Below are positions 33,916-41,060 of a stretch of DNA of 64,000 nucleotides, piece after piece (position 1 is the stretch's first letter; the number at the start of each line of letters is the position of its first letter). Made by a program: the position numbers and the translations under genes. The notes under the pieces are model-generated. The model was given only the letters and a program-made list of their open reading frames with translations, had not been told where the DNA came from and did no database searches. Source of the DNA: Rhizohabitans arisaemae (GTDB taxonomy: Bacteria; Actinomycetota; Actinomycetes; Streptosporangiales; Streptosporangiaceae); the NCBI RefSeq assembly GCF_025996515.1, contig NZ_BLRH01000060.1, positions 744,001 through 808,000 of the forward strand, written 5' to 3'.

Positions 33916-34289
33916 CCGTCGCGCTCGGCCTGGCTCCGGCAGACGCAGAACTCGTTGCCTTCCGGGTCGAGCAGGGTGACCCAGCCGGTGCCGTCCGCCC
34001 TCCGGTGGTCCTGGAGTTGAGTGGCGCCCAAGGCGAGCAGGTGCTCGACCGCTTCGTCCCGAGTTCTGCCGTCCGTCGGCATCACGTCGAGGTGGAAGCG
34101 GTTCTTGGCCGTCTTTCCTTCGGGCACCCGGATGAACAGCACCTGCGGCCCGCCGGGCGGGATGAGCCGGATCTCGTCGTCGCCGGGCTCGGATTCCGGA
34201 TCAAGCGTCCAGTCGGTGGCCGCCTGCCAGAAGGCCGCCAGTCGGTACGGCTGCGCGCAGTCGAAGGTGACCGCATGAATCCCCATCAT
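33909..34289 (-). CDS. VOC-family (glyoxalase-like) protein
   Basis: A 126-aa vicinal-oxygen-chelate protein with two beta-alpha-beta-beta-beta modules. Metal-site candidates are H5 (MGIHAVTFDC), H66 in NRFHLDVMP, and the glutamate of LLDPEGNEFCVC near the end. It belongs to the single-domain glyoxalase-like group common in actinomycetes, with functions from drug resistance to unknown. The start at ATG ATG (34289) is supported by the domain beginning immediately. Confidence 0.85.
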   Translation of the reverse strand: MMGIHAVTFDCAQPYRLAAFWQAATDWTLDPESEPGDDEIRLIPPGGPQVLFIRVPEGKTAKNRFHLDVMPTDGRTRDEAVEHLLALGATQLQDHRRADGTGWVTLLDPEGNEFCVCRSQAERDGA

Positions 34290-34354
34290 GGCCCACAGCC
34301 AACATCGACACCACCAATCACGTCAAGCAGGTTTCGCGACGACCGTGCCCGGGC

Positions 34355-34678
34355 TCAGTGCGCCGCCCCCGCGAGGTTCAGACCGATCACCCCGAAGACG
34401 ATCAGCGCCAGCGAGATCAGCTTGAGCGCCGAGGCGTTGTCGCCCATGACCAGGATCCCCACGACGGCGGTGCCCGCCGCGCCGATCCCGGTCCACACCG
34501 CGTAGGCCGTACCGACCTCCAGCTGCTTCAACGCCACGCTCAGCAGTCCGAAGCTGAGCGCGGCGAAGACGAAGAACCCGACGGAGGGCAGCAGCTTGGA
34601 GAAGCCGTCGCTGAGTTTCAGCGACATCGCCATGGCGATCTCGAAGAGTCCGGCGATGATAAGAAGCACCCAGGCCAT
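34355..34678 (-). CDS. gdx: SMR-family guanidinium exporter
   Basis: A 107-aa small multidrug resistance protein with four transmembrane helices. It has the essential glutamate 13 (AGLFEIAMAMSLKLSDGF) and the SugE/Gdx-type sequence AYAVWTGIGAAGTAVVGILV. Gdx proteins exchange guanidinium for protons. Assignment to the guanidinium group rather than the multidrug EmrE group is strongly supported by the guanidine-III riboswitch in its leader (34772-34728). ATG 34678 is preceded by a GGGGCGG ribosome-site-like string inside the riboswitch expression platform. The frame stays open upstream but has no start there that fits the riboswitch. Confidence 0.93.
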   Translation of the reverse strand: MAWVLLIIAGLFEIAMAMSLKLSDGFSKLLPSVGFFVFAALSFGLLSVALKQLEVGTAYAVWTGIGAAGTAVVGILVMGDNASALKLISLALIVFGVIGLNLAGAAH

Positions 34679-34686
34679 GACCGCCC

Positions 34687-34718
34687 CGTTCGCGTCTGAA
34701 CGCGGGTGACTTTCACCC
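34687..34718 (-). promoter_or_regulatory. Expression platform hairpins of the guanidine-III riboswitch
   Basis: Between the aptamer and ATG 34678 lie two hairpins: GGGTGA/TCACCC (34718-34704, 3-nt loop) and CGTTC/GAACG (34702-34687, 6-nt loop), the latter adjacent to the ribosome site. They are placed to couple ligand binding to translation. Confidence 0.55.
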
Positions 34719-34727
34719 ACGTGTCCC

Positions 34728-34772
34728 GAGCGTCGTCTTTCCTTCCGGGTACGGCGCTCACTCCTCGTCCGG
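34728..34772 (-). ncRNA. Guanidine-III riboswitch aptamer (ykkC-III)
   Basis: The RNA-sense sequence matches the class III guanidine aptamer known from Thermobifida fusca: the conserved strings CCGGACGAGG, then GCGCCGTACCCGG, then GGA..AAGACG. P1 is CCGG (34772-34769) with CCGG (34748-34745). The pseudoknot is GAGCG (34759-34755) with CGCTC (34732-34728). The pseudoknot arms differ from the T. fusca sequence in both strands but still pair, which is covariation support. It controls the SMR guanidinium exporter. Confidence 0.9.
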
Positions 34773-34797
34773 GGCACCGATCGGGTACCTGCTCTAG

Positions 34798-34803
34798 CTA
34801 TAG
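34798..34803 (-). promoter_or_regulatory. -10 box for the riboswitch transcript
   Basis: TATAGC (34803-34798, minus strand) overlaps the stop codon of the upstream methyltransferase gene and is 26 nt before the aptamer, a suitable place for the promoter of the riboswitch-gdx transcript. Confidence 0.45.
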
Positions 34804-35607
34804 CACATCCCACCAGAGCGTCACCCAGCGCGCCCGCGGTGCGGGCCAGATCCCGAGCTCCCGTGCGACCCGCGCCACCTCGGGCGCGCGATCGGCGGGC
34901 AGGCACAGCCGGACGCAGACGCGGTCGGCCAGTTCCTCCAGCGAGTGATAGTGGTCGTCGGAGGCGGCCGAGACGGCCGATCGGACCCGGTATCCCAGGG
35001 ATCGAGCGATTTCCGCCACGTCCTCGGCGGTCGGGCTGTCGGGCCGGTCCAGCCCGTGGAAGTGCTCCCAGAGCGGGTTGAGCCAGGTCATCGGATGGCG
35101 TTCGCTCAGTTCCAGCACGACCCGCCGCCGGGCGTGCCCGGTGAGTGCGGTGAGAAATCCCACCAGATCGGGCACGTTGTAGACGACGTGCGAGCACACC
35201 GCCACATCGGCCGCCGGGGTGCGGTCGGCCACCTCGGGCCAGCTTCCCTCGACCGCGACCAGTCCGACGCCCGGGGGCACCCTCGCGGCGAGTTCCCCGA
35301 GCATGACGGCCGAGACGTCGACCGCGACGATCTCCGCGGCCTCCTTCGCCAGCGGCAGGCAGGCGGCGCCCGTACCGGCCCCGACGTCGAGCACGCTCCC
35401 GCCTGGGGGCAGCGCCTCGCGGGCCCGTTCGTAGAGCGGCCCGGACGGCGCCTCGACCAAGCCCTCGGTACGGCGGATGAAGTTGTCCGGCCGGTGTCCC
35501 CAGGGCGATCGGGGGGCGGCGTCGACGATCGCCTGGGGGATCCCCCAGCCCGCCAGTTCGGCCTGCCAACGAGCGCCCAACCGACCAGAAGGTCCATCAA
35601 TCTCCAT
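34798..35607 (-). CDS. Class I SAM-dependent methyltransferase
   Basis: A 269-aa Rossmann-fold methyltransferase. Motif I GSVLDVGAGTGAACLPLA (about residues 70-87), the acidic VDVSAVMLGELAARV, motif II-type DVAVCSHVVYNVPDLVGFLT and GHARRRVVLELSERHPM are visible. The C-terminal part contains a long helix-rich segment (SLEELADRVCVRLCLPADRA). The substrate is unknown; it is a small-molecule type (Methyltransf_11/25). ATG 35607 fits. The gene is divergent from fadE. Confidence 0.85.
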   Translation of the reverse strand: MEIDGPSGRLGARWQAELAGWGIPQAIVDAAPRSPWGHRPDNFIRRTEGLVEAPSGPLYERAREALPPGGSVLDVGAGTGAACLPLAKEAAEIVAVDVSAVMLGELAARVPPGVGLVAVEGSWPEVADRTPAADVAVCSHVVYNVPDLVGFLTALTGHARRRVVLELSERHPMTWLNPLWEHFHGLDRPDSPTAEDVAEIARSLGYRVRSAVSAASDDHYHSLEELADRVCVRLCLPADRAPEVARVARELGIWPAPRARWVTLWWDVL

Positions 35608-35651
35608 GGAAACAGCCTAAAAGCCCATAGCCCATCAGAGGTGGCAAGAAG

Positions 35652-35693
35652 GGTTACCGGCGAGTAGCATAGGAGTTAGGTTACTCGTCAGTA
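35652..35693 (+). promoter_or_regulatory. Two tandem operator-like boxes upstream of fadE
   Basis: GGTTAC, 5 nt, AGTA occurs twice, at 35652-35666 and 35679-35693, 27 bp apart. The second contains the dyad TACTcgtcAGTA. The spacing and dyad form suit cooperative binding of a TetR-type fatty-acid regulator. Confidence 0.5.
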
Positions 35694-35724
35694 CGAACGG
35701 CAGACCGGGCCAAGGAGCACCCTG

Positions 35725-37554
35725 ATGGGCCACTACAAAAGCAACGTGCGCGACCTCGAATTCAACCTTTTCGAGGTCTTCGGCCGACGCGACGTCCTCG
35801 GCAGCGGACCGTTCGCCGATCTCGACGAGGAAAGCGTCCGGGGCATCATCGACGAAGTGAACCGGCTCGCCACCGGGGTACTCGCCGATTCGTTCGAAGA
35901 AGGCGACAGGCACCCTCCGGTCTTCGACCCGGCGACCGCCTCGGTCATCATGCCTGACGGGTTCAAACGGTCCTTCGCCGCGTTCGTCGACGCCGGATGG
36001 GCCAACGTCGACCTCCCCGAAGAGCTCGGCGGCCCCGGATTCCCCCGCAGCGTGGCCTGGGCGCTCGCCGAACTCGTGCTCGGCGCCAACCCGGCGGTCT
36101 GGATGTACTCCTGCGGCCCCGCGTTCTCCCTGGTCCTCCACAAGATCGGCACCCCGGACCAGAAGCGGTTCGCCGAACTCGCGATCGAACGGGAGTGGGG
36201 CGCCACCATGGTGCTGACCGAGCCCGACGCCGGATCCGACGTCGGCGCGGGCCTGGCCACGGCCGTACCGCAGCCTGACGGAACCTGGCACATCGAAGGC
36301 GTGAAGCGATTCATCACCAGCGCCGAGCACGACATGGCGGAGAACATCTTCCACCTCGTCCTCGCCCGCCCCGAGGGGCACGGCCCGGGGACCAAGGGCC
36401 TGTCGATGTTCCTCGTCCCCAAATACCTCGTCGACCTGGAGACGGGCGAAACCACCGGGCGCAACGGCGTCTACGTGACCGGCGTCGAGAAGAAGATGGG
36501 CCTGAAGGTCTCCACCACCTGCGAACTCACCTTCGGCAACAAGCACCCCGCCGTCGGCACGCTCATCGGCGACGTGCACGAGGGCATCAAGCAGATGTTC
36601 ATGATCATCGAGCACGCCCGGATGATGGTCGGGACCAAGGCGATCGCCACCCTGTCCACCGGCTACCTCAACGCGCTGGAGTTCGCCAAGACCCGGGTGC
36701 AGGGGGCCGACCTCACCCAGATGACCGACAAGACCGCCCCGCGGGTGACGATCACCCACCACCCCGACGTACGGCGCGAGCTGATGCTGCAGAAGTCCTA
36801 CGCCGAAGGCATGCGGGCGCTCGTCCTGTTCACCGCGACCTTCCAGGACGCGGTCCAGCTGGCCGCCGCGGAGGGCCGCGTCGACCGCGAAGCCGAGCTC
36901 ATCAACGACCTGCTGCTCCCGATCGTCAAGGGGGTCGGCTCGGAGCGCTCCTACGAACTGCTCTCCCGCTCCCTGCAGACCCTCGGCGGATCCGGCTACC
37001 TGCAGGACTACCCCATCGAGCAGTACATCCGGGACGCAAAGATCGACTCGCTCTACGAGGGCACCACCGCCATCCAGGGCCTGGACCTGTTCTTCCGGAA
37101 GATCCTGCGGGACAACGGGGCCGCGTTCGGCTCCCTCCACCGCCGGATCGTCGAGTTCGCCGACTCCGAGGCCGGGAACGGCCGGCTCAAGCAGGAGCGC
37201 GCCCTCCTCGCCGAGGCCGCCGGACACCTGAAGGCGATGATCGACACCCTGACCACCTGGTCGTTCGGCTCGCTGGAGGCACCGAAGGAGATCTACCGGG
37301 TCGGCCTCAACAGCACCCGGCTGCTGCTCGCGCTCGGCGACCTGATCATCGCCTGGCTCCTGCTCCGCCAGGCCGAGATCGCCCTGACCGCCCTCGGCGG
37401 TGAGGTCTCCGCCGCCGACCGCGCCTTCTACACCGGCAAGGTCGGGGCGGCGTCGTTCTTCGCCACCACCGTGCTCCCCCGTATCGCGGCTGAACGCCGG
37501 ATCCTGGAGAACACCCGGCTGGATCTCATGGACCTTCCAGAAGAAGCGTTCTGA
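35725..37554 (+). CDS. fadE: Acyl-CoA dehydrogenase, FadE5-like
   Basis: FAD-dependent first step of fatty-acid beta-oxidation. The 609-aa length and N-terminus ([20 protein letters not shown]) match mycobacterial FadE5 and its actinomycete homologues, which have extra N- and C-terminal domains relative to the 380-aa family core. Motifs are [20 protein letters not shown], the FAD region [18 protein letters not shown], and the C-terminal [20 protein letters not shown] with [20 protein letters not shown], which carries the catalytic glutamate region. The ribosome site AAGGAG lies before ATG 35725. It is likely controlled by the tandem boxes upstream and ends at a strong terminator. A copy of its 3' end is found at 44500-44557. 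Confidence 0.95.
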   Translation: MGHYKSNVRDLEFNLFEVFGRRDVLGSGPFADLDEESVRGIIDEVNRLATGVLADSFEEGDRHPPVFDPATASVIMPDGFKRSFAAFVDAGWANVDLPEELGGPGFPRSVAWALAELVLGANPAVWMYSCGPAFSLVLHKIGTPDQKRFAELAIEREWGATMVLTEPDAGSDVGAGLATAVPQPDGTWHIEGVKRFITSAEHDMAENIFHLVLARPEGHGPGTKGLSMFLVPKYLVDLETGETTGRNGVYVTGVEKKMGLKVSTTCELTFGNKHPAVGTLIGDVHEGIKQMFMIIEHARMMVGTKAIATLSTGYLNALEFAKTRVQGADLTQMTDKTAPRVTITHHPDVRRELMLQKSYAEGMRALVLFTATFQDAVQLAAAEGRVDREAELINDLLLPIVKGVGSERSYELLSRSLQTLGGSGYLQDYPIEQYIRDAKIDSLYEGTTAIQGLDLFFRKILRDNGAAFGSLHRRIVEFADSEAGNGRLKQERALLAEAAGHLKAMIDTLTTWSFGSLEAPKEIYRVGLNSTRLLLALGDLIIAWLLLRQAEIALTALGGEVSAADRAFYTGKVGAASFFATTVLPRIAAERRILENTRLDLMDLPEEAF

Positions 37555-37567
37555 ATCCACCTGAGCG

Positions 37568-37598
37568 ATGCCCGCCCCAATTCTCCCGGGGCGGGCAT
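37568..37598. terminator. Hairpin terminator after fadE
   Basis: ATGCCCGCCCC (37568-37578) and GGGGCGGGCAT (37588-37598) form a perfect 11-bp stem with a 9-nt loop, 13 nt after the fadE stop. It may also serve the convergent regulator gene. Confidence 0.8.
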
Positions 37599-37696
37599 TC
37601 GCCTGCCCCTCACCTGGTACGGGCTCCGCGTTCAGGCGGGTATGGACTCCACAGCTCATCCGGCACCGCCGTACCCCGCCTGTGCGGCGGAGTCCG

Positions 37697-38407
37697 CTAA
37701 CGGACTTCCCCGGTGCCGTGCCGGTGCTCGGCTGCGCGGATCATGTCTTCGCTGAGGTGCCGGAGGAGCCGACCCATGTCCCGGAGCCGGGCTCCGGCGG
37801 GGGTGGCGGGGCCGAGGGCTTCGGCGCCGCCGTGGGCGACGTCGGCGAGCATGGCGTTCTTCCGGGCGCTGGCCAGCCAGGACTGGTACCAGATATCTCC
37901 GTCGATGACATACCGGTCGCGCCGCCGCCGGGGATCGCGCTCGCGCCGGATCAGGTTCTGCTGTTCGAGCTGGCCGACGGCCTTGGAGACGGACGCCGGG
38001 CTGACCTGGAGGCGGCGGACGAGTTCGGCGGCGGTGAGGCTGCCGTCGTCGGTCAGGTACAGGCAGGCGAGCACCCGGCCGGTCGTACGCGGCAAGCCGG
38101 TGTCGACGAGCATGGCGGTGAAGCGCTCCTCCAGCCTGCGGATCGTCTCCGGGTCCCGGCCGTGCTCGGCGGTGACCGCGGGCGCCGGACGGGGTGTGGC
38201 CGCCTTGCCCCGGCGGGCTCGGAGCACGGTCGCCTGGTGGGCCCGGCCGGCGTGGTAGCCCCCCGCCCCGCCGTTGCGGATCACCTCGCGGGTGATTGTG
38301 GAGATCGGCCGGTCCAGGCGCCTGGCGATCTCGGTGTAGGTGAGGCCATCGGCCAGCCCCCCGGCGATGTCCTCGCGTTCCCGCTGAGTCAGCCTGCCAC
38401 CCGGCAT
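37697..38407 (-). CDS. Transcriptional regulator: HTH_38-like domain fused to MarR/GbsR-like domain
   Basis: A 236-aa regulator with two different DNA-binding regions. Residues 1-50 (GGRLTQREREDIAGGLADGL, then TYTEIARRLDRPISTITREV) form the helix-turn-helix seen at the start of IS30-type transposases. Residues about 85-185 form a winged helix of the MarR/GbsR type (TTGRVLACLYLTDDGSLTAA, ELVRRLQVSPASVSKAVGQL, RRERDPRRRRDRYVIDG). It may control membrane export or osmolyte genes, or itself. The ribosome site GGGAGG lies 10 nt before ATG 38407. The upstream region has an array of ATTGC boxes. Confidence 0.82.
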   Translation of the reverse strand: MPGGRLTQREREDIAGGLADGLTYTEIARRLDRPISTITREVIRNGGAGGYHAGRAHQATVLRARRGKAATPRPAPAVTAEHGRDPETIRRLEERFTAMLVDTGLPRTTGRVLACLYLTDDGSLTAAELVRRLQVSPASVSKAVGQLEQQNLIRRERDPRRRRDRYVIDGDIWYQSWLASARKNAMLADVAHGGAEALGPATPAGARLRDMGRLLRHLSEDMIRAAEHRHGTGEVR

Positions 38408-38446
38408 CGGTGATCTGCCTCCCGCCTTTCCCGTCGGATCACCAGT

Positions 38447-38508
38447 ATTGCGTTCGCTGACATCTCATTGCAAGTCCATTTTGCATTTGCCTACATCATC
38501 ATTGCAAT
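38447..38508. promoter_or_regulatory. Array of ATTGC/GCAAT boxes upstream of the MarR-fusion regulator
   Basis: ATTGCGTT (38447), ATTGCAAG (38467), TTTGCATTTGC (38480) and the perfect palindrome ATTGCAAT (38501-38508) are spaced about 20, 13 and 21 bp apart in a locally AT-rich promoter region between the regulator and the divergent serine hydrolase gene. They are probable operators for the regulator. Confidence 0.5.
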
Positions 38509-38610
38509 AACCTTTATAAACACGACGATCTATGTTGACGAATAACTGAAAGCAAAGTAGCTTTTGCGATCGAGCGAACACGTAATATCTCGTCTACCAG
38601 AGGATTCGGC

Positions 38611-39726
38611 GTGATCAAATCCCTTCTCCTCGCCACGGTGCTGGCGACGGACCCCACCCACGTCCAGGCCGCACTCGATCAGGCCCTGACCCGGTACGGC
38701 GCCCCCGGGATCGCCGCCGAGGTGCGCGACGGGCGCGAGCGATGGTTCGGCTCGGCGGGATTCTCCGACACCGAGACGGGTCGCGAGAGGCGGGCCGACG
38801 AGCGCTTCAGGATCGGCAGCGCCACCAAGTCGTTCACGGCCACCGTGGTCCTGCAACTGGCCGGCGAGGGCAAGCTGAGCCTGGACGACCGGGTGGAGCG
38901 CTGGCTCCCCGGGCTCGTGCGGGGCAACGGCCACGACGGCACCCAGATCACCGTCCGGCAGCTGCTCAACCACACCAGCGGGATCTTCAACTACGTCAAC
39001 GACCCGGAGCTTTTCGCCAAGGCGCAGGGTACGGCCTGGCTGGAGCACCGCTACGACACCTACACCCCGAAGCAACTCGTGCGGATCGCGATGCGCAACC
39101 CGCGTCACCTCCCGCCGGGTACGGGCTTCGCCTACTCCAACACCAACTACATCCTGGCCGCGATGATCGTCGAGAAGGCGACGGGCCGTGGCTTCGGCAC
39201 GGAGGTCACCCGGCGAATCATCCGGCCGCTGAAGCTCACCGGGACCTACCTGCCCGGAACCGAGGCGAAGATCCGGGGACCGCACCCCGTGCACTACTCC
39301 ACGCTCTTCTCCCAAGAGCCCGATCCCACGATCCACGACGCGACCGCCATGAACCAATCCGCGACCTGGTCCGCGGGCGGCATGGTCTCGACCCTCGGCG
39401 ACCTCAACCGATTCATGGGCGCGCTGCTGGGCGGACGGCTGCTCCCCGCCGCACAGCAGAAGGAGATGTTCACCACCGTCGAAACCACGGGCGGGCCCCC
39501 GTGGATCCCCGACACCCGCTACGGCCTGGGGGTCTTCACCCAGAAGCTCCCGTGCGGCGTCTGGGTCTGGGGCAACGGCGGGGCCACCTACGGCTCGTGG
39601 ACCTACGCCATGGGCGCGCGAGACGGCAAGCACCTGCTCGCCACCGAGGTCAACGGCGACTGGAGCGGCCTCGGCGTCTTCACCGACGTCCTCTCCGCCG
39701 AGTTCTGCCCGCGCACATCCCGATAG
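38611..39726 (+). CDS. Serine hydrolase, class C beta-lactamase / D-Ala-D-Ala carboxypeptidase family
   Basis: A 371-aa penicillin-recognising enzyme of family S12. The three active-site elements are present: SATK (S70-K73), YSN (175-177, FAYSNTNY) and a third motif GNGG near 321 (WVWGNGGATYG) in place of HxG/KTG. The N-terminus (MIKSLLLATVLATDP) looks like a short signal peptide. GTG 38611 follows AGAGGA. It is divergent from the MarR-fusion regulator. Part of its 3' end is duplicated as a decayed copy at 44373-44499. The exact substrate (D-peptide, ester or antibiotic) is open. Confidence 0.88.
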   Translation: MIKSLLLATVLATDPTHVQAALDQALTRYGAPGIAAEVRDGRERWFGSAGFSDTETGRERRADERFRIGSATKSFTATVVLQLAGEGKLSLDDRVERWLPGLVRGNGHDGTQITVRQLLNHTSGIFNYVNDPELFAKAQGTAWLEHRYDTYTPKQLVRIAMRNPRHLPPGTGFAYSNTNYILAAMIVEKATGRGFGTEVTRRIIRPLKLTGTYLPGTEAKIRGPHPVHYSTLFSQEPDPTIHDATAMNQSATWSAGGMVSTLGDLNRFMGALLGGRLLPAAQQKEMFTTVETTGGPPWIPDTRYGLGVFTQKLPCGVWVWGNGGATYGSWTYAMGARDGKHLLATEVNGDWSGLGVFTDVLSAEFCPRTSR

Positions 39727-39914
39727 GCCCACCCCTCATCTGATACGAGCCATCCGGCGTTATCCGGTGCCGTCGTCCTCCGACTTTCCCGTCACCACGC
39801 GAAGATGCGGCAGGACTTCGCCCTGGAGCCGGCCGGACGGGCTCGGATCATCGACCCGTCCACGTCCACCCGGTCACATGCCGGTGAGCTGGACCCCGCC
39901 ATGTGGGTACGGGA

Positions 39915-40354
39915 TCAACGCGTGGCGTGCCGCACCGCGCGGACAGCGAACGTGAGCGCCGGTAGAGCGAGCGCAAGTCCGGCTGTGAGCAGCGGCGACT
40001 GCCCCGCCGGGAGGCCGTTCCGAAGGACGACGCCCATGTAGTCCACGAAGGCCACCCGGTTGAGCGCGGCGTAGACGGCTCGGAACATGCGGTGGGTACG
40101 GCTGAGCGTGCCGAGCACGAGCGCGAACGACGGGATGAACAGCGCGCCGCCCGCCCAGGCCGCCATGCCGGGGACGTCGGCCGAGACGGCCATCCGTACC
40201 AGAGGCCCCACTCCGGACAGCGCCGTGACGGCGACACCGGTCGCCCATTCGGCGCCCACCGCCTGGAACGTCCGAGGGTATGAGCCGAGCAAGGTCTCCA
40301 GGCCGTTCTGGATACTCCAGCAGCATCGTGCGATGCCCCCGTCTCACCGCCGGC
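39915..40354 (-). pseudogene. Remnant of a membrane permease gene
   Basis: About 145 codons of membrane-protein-like sequence in one frame, beginning after a TGA near 40355. It reads WSIQNGLETLLGSYPRTFQA, later ALSGVGPLVRMAVSADVP and GMAAWAGGALFIPSFALVLG, and ends PALTFAVRAVRHATR. It resembles the C-terminal part of an ABC-2-type transporter permease. There is no ribosome site or plausible start, and the upstream part is missing. Its 5' edge overlaps the next gene. I read it as a truncated gene; a real small membrane protein starting at TTG 40292 is the alternative. Confidence 0.45.
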
Positions 40355-40775
40355 GGCTCTGGGATTGGCGGGATCTCGTCGTGTCGCCCACAGCGTAGGC
40401 GATGTTGATGGCCGAGATGGCGATCCAGACCACGGTCAGCCCGAGTACCCCGGCCGGCCGCTCCCCGGCTCCGACGGCGATCGCGCTGATCGGGGTCCCC
40501 AGGATCAGGGACCAGATCGCCAGCGACCTGGGCGACCCGGCCAGCCTCCGCTTGGACCGAGCGGGCGGTTGATCGGCCTGTATGGACGCCAGCCGCGCGT
40601 CGATCTCCCGGCCAACCCGGTCGAGAAACGAGTCGATCACCGCATCCCGGTAGGCGGGACCGAGATCACGGTAGGTTTCCGCGGCTGCGCGGATCTGCTC
40701 ACGAGAAAGCGAACCGGTCACGTCAGCGCTTCCGAATCTGCCGTAATCGTGAAATTGCGGTGATGTCGACTCCAT
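40344..40775 (-). CDS. Hypothetical membrane protein with soluble N-terminal helix
   Basis: A 143-aa protein. Residues 1-75 are charged and helical (REQIRAAAETYRDLGPAYRD, then FLDRVGREIDARLASIQ), like the permease-prefix or DUF1707-type segments of actinobacterial membrane proteins. Two transmembrane helices follow (LAIWSLILGTPISAIAVGAG and VLGLTVVWIAISAINIAYAV). ATG 40775 has no clear ribosome site. It lies directly before the permease remnant; the two may once have formed one transporter locus. Confidence 0.65.
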   Translation of the reverse strand: MESTSPQFHDYGRFGSADVTGSLSREQIRAAAETYRDLGPAYRDAVIDSFLDRVGREIDARLASIQADQPPARSKRRLAGSPRSLAIWSLILGTPISAIAVGAGERPAGVLGLTVVWIAISAINIAYAVGDTTRSRQSQSRRR

Positions 40776-40951
40776 ATCGAGTGAGGTCCCCCCACTAATC
40801 GTGCAGACTGCGGGATCGGCCGCCGGACTGCCGGGGCATGCGCCGCGCGACGGCCTGGGACCGTCCGCGGTTCCGCGTCGCTCGTCGGCACGGCGGCCGC
40901 GGCATTAGGAAATCACGCCGCATATGTTCCGGCACTACAGGCAGGCACCGG

Positions 40952-40974
40952 AATTGAGGTATGCCTAGCCCTAC
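40952..40974 (+). promoter_or_regulatory. 23-nt element shared with 43358-43380, copy 1
   Basis: The element reads AATTGAGG then TATGCCTAGCCCTAC. It differs at only 3 of 23 positions from the second copy. It lies 87 nt before the histidine kinase start and contains the direct repeat CCTAGCCCTAC. It is a candidate binding site of the response regulator encoded downstream, or a shared promoter. Confidence 0.6.
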
Positions 40975-41047
40975 GCCCCGCCCGGGCAAGTTTTGCAACT
41001 CGGCGACAAGAGCCCGTCTCGTCGCCACCCGACCGGGAAAATCGGGT

Positions 41048-41053
41048 TAGGGT
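41048..41053 (+). promoter_or_regulatory. -10 box of a leaderless promoter
   Basis: TAGGGT lies 7 nt before GTG 41061 and decides this start over the GTG at 41052, which overlaps the box itself. Confidence 0.45.
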
Positions 41054-41060
41054 GATTTAC

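Noticed and set aside
37697-38407. IS30-type transposase suggested by the N-terminal helix-turn-helix
   Set aside because: There is no DDE catalytic domain and no terminal inverted repeats; the rest of the protein is a winged-helix MarR-type domain.
40795-41028. Possible 77-aa minus-strand protein before the histidine kinase
   Set aside because: It is Arg-rich, has no ribosome site, and overlaps the shared 23-nt regulatory element.
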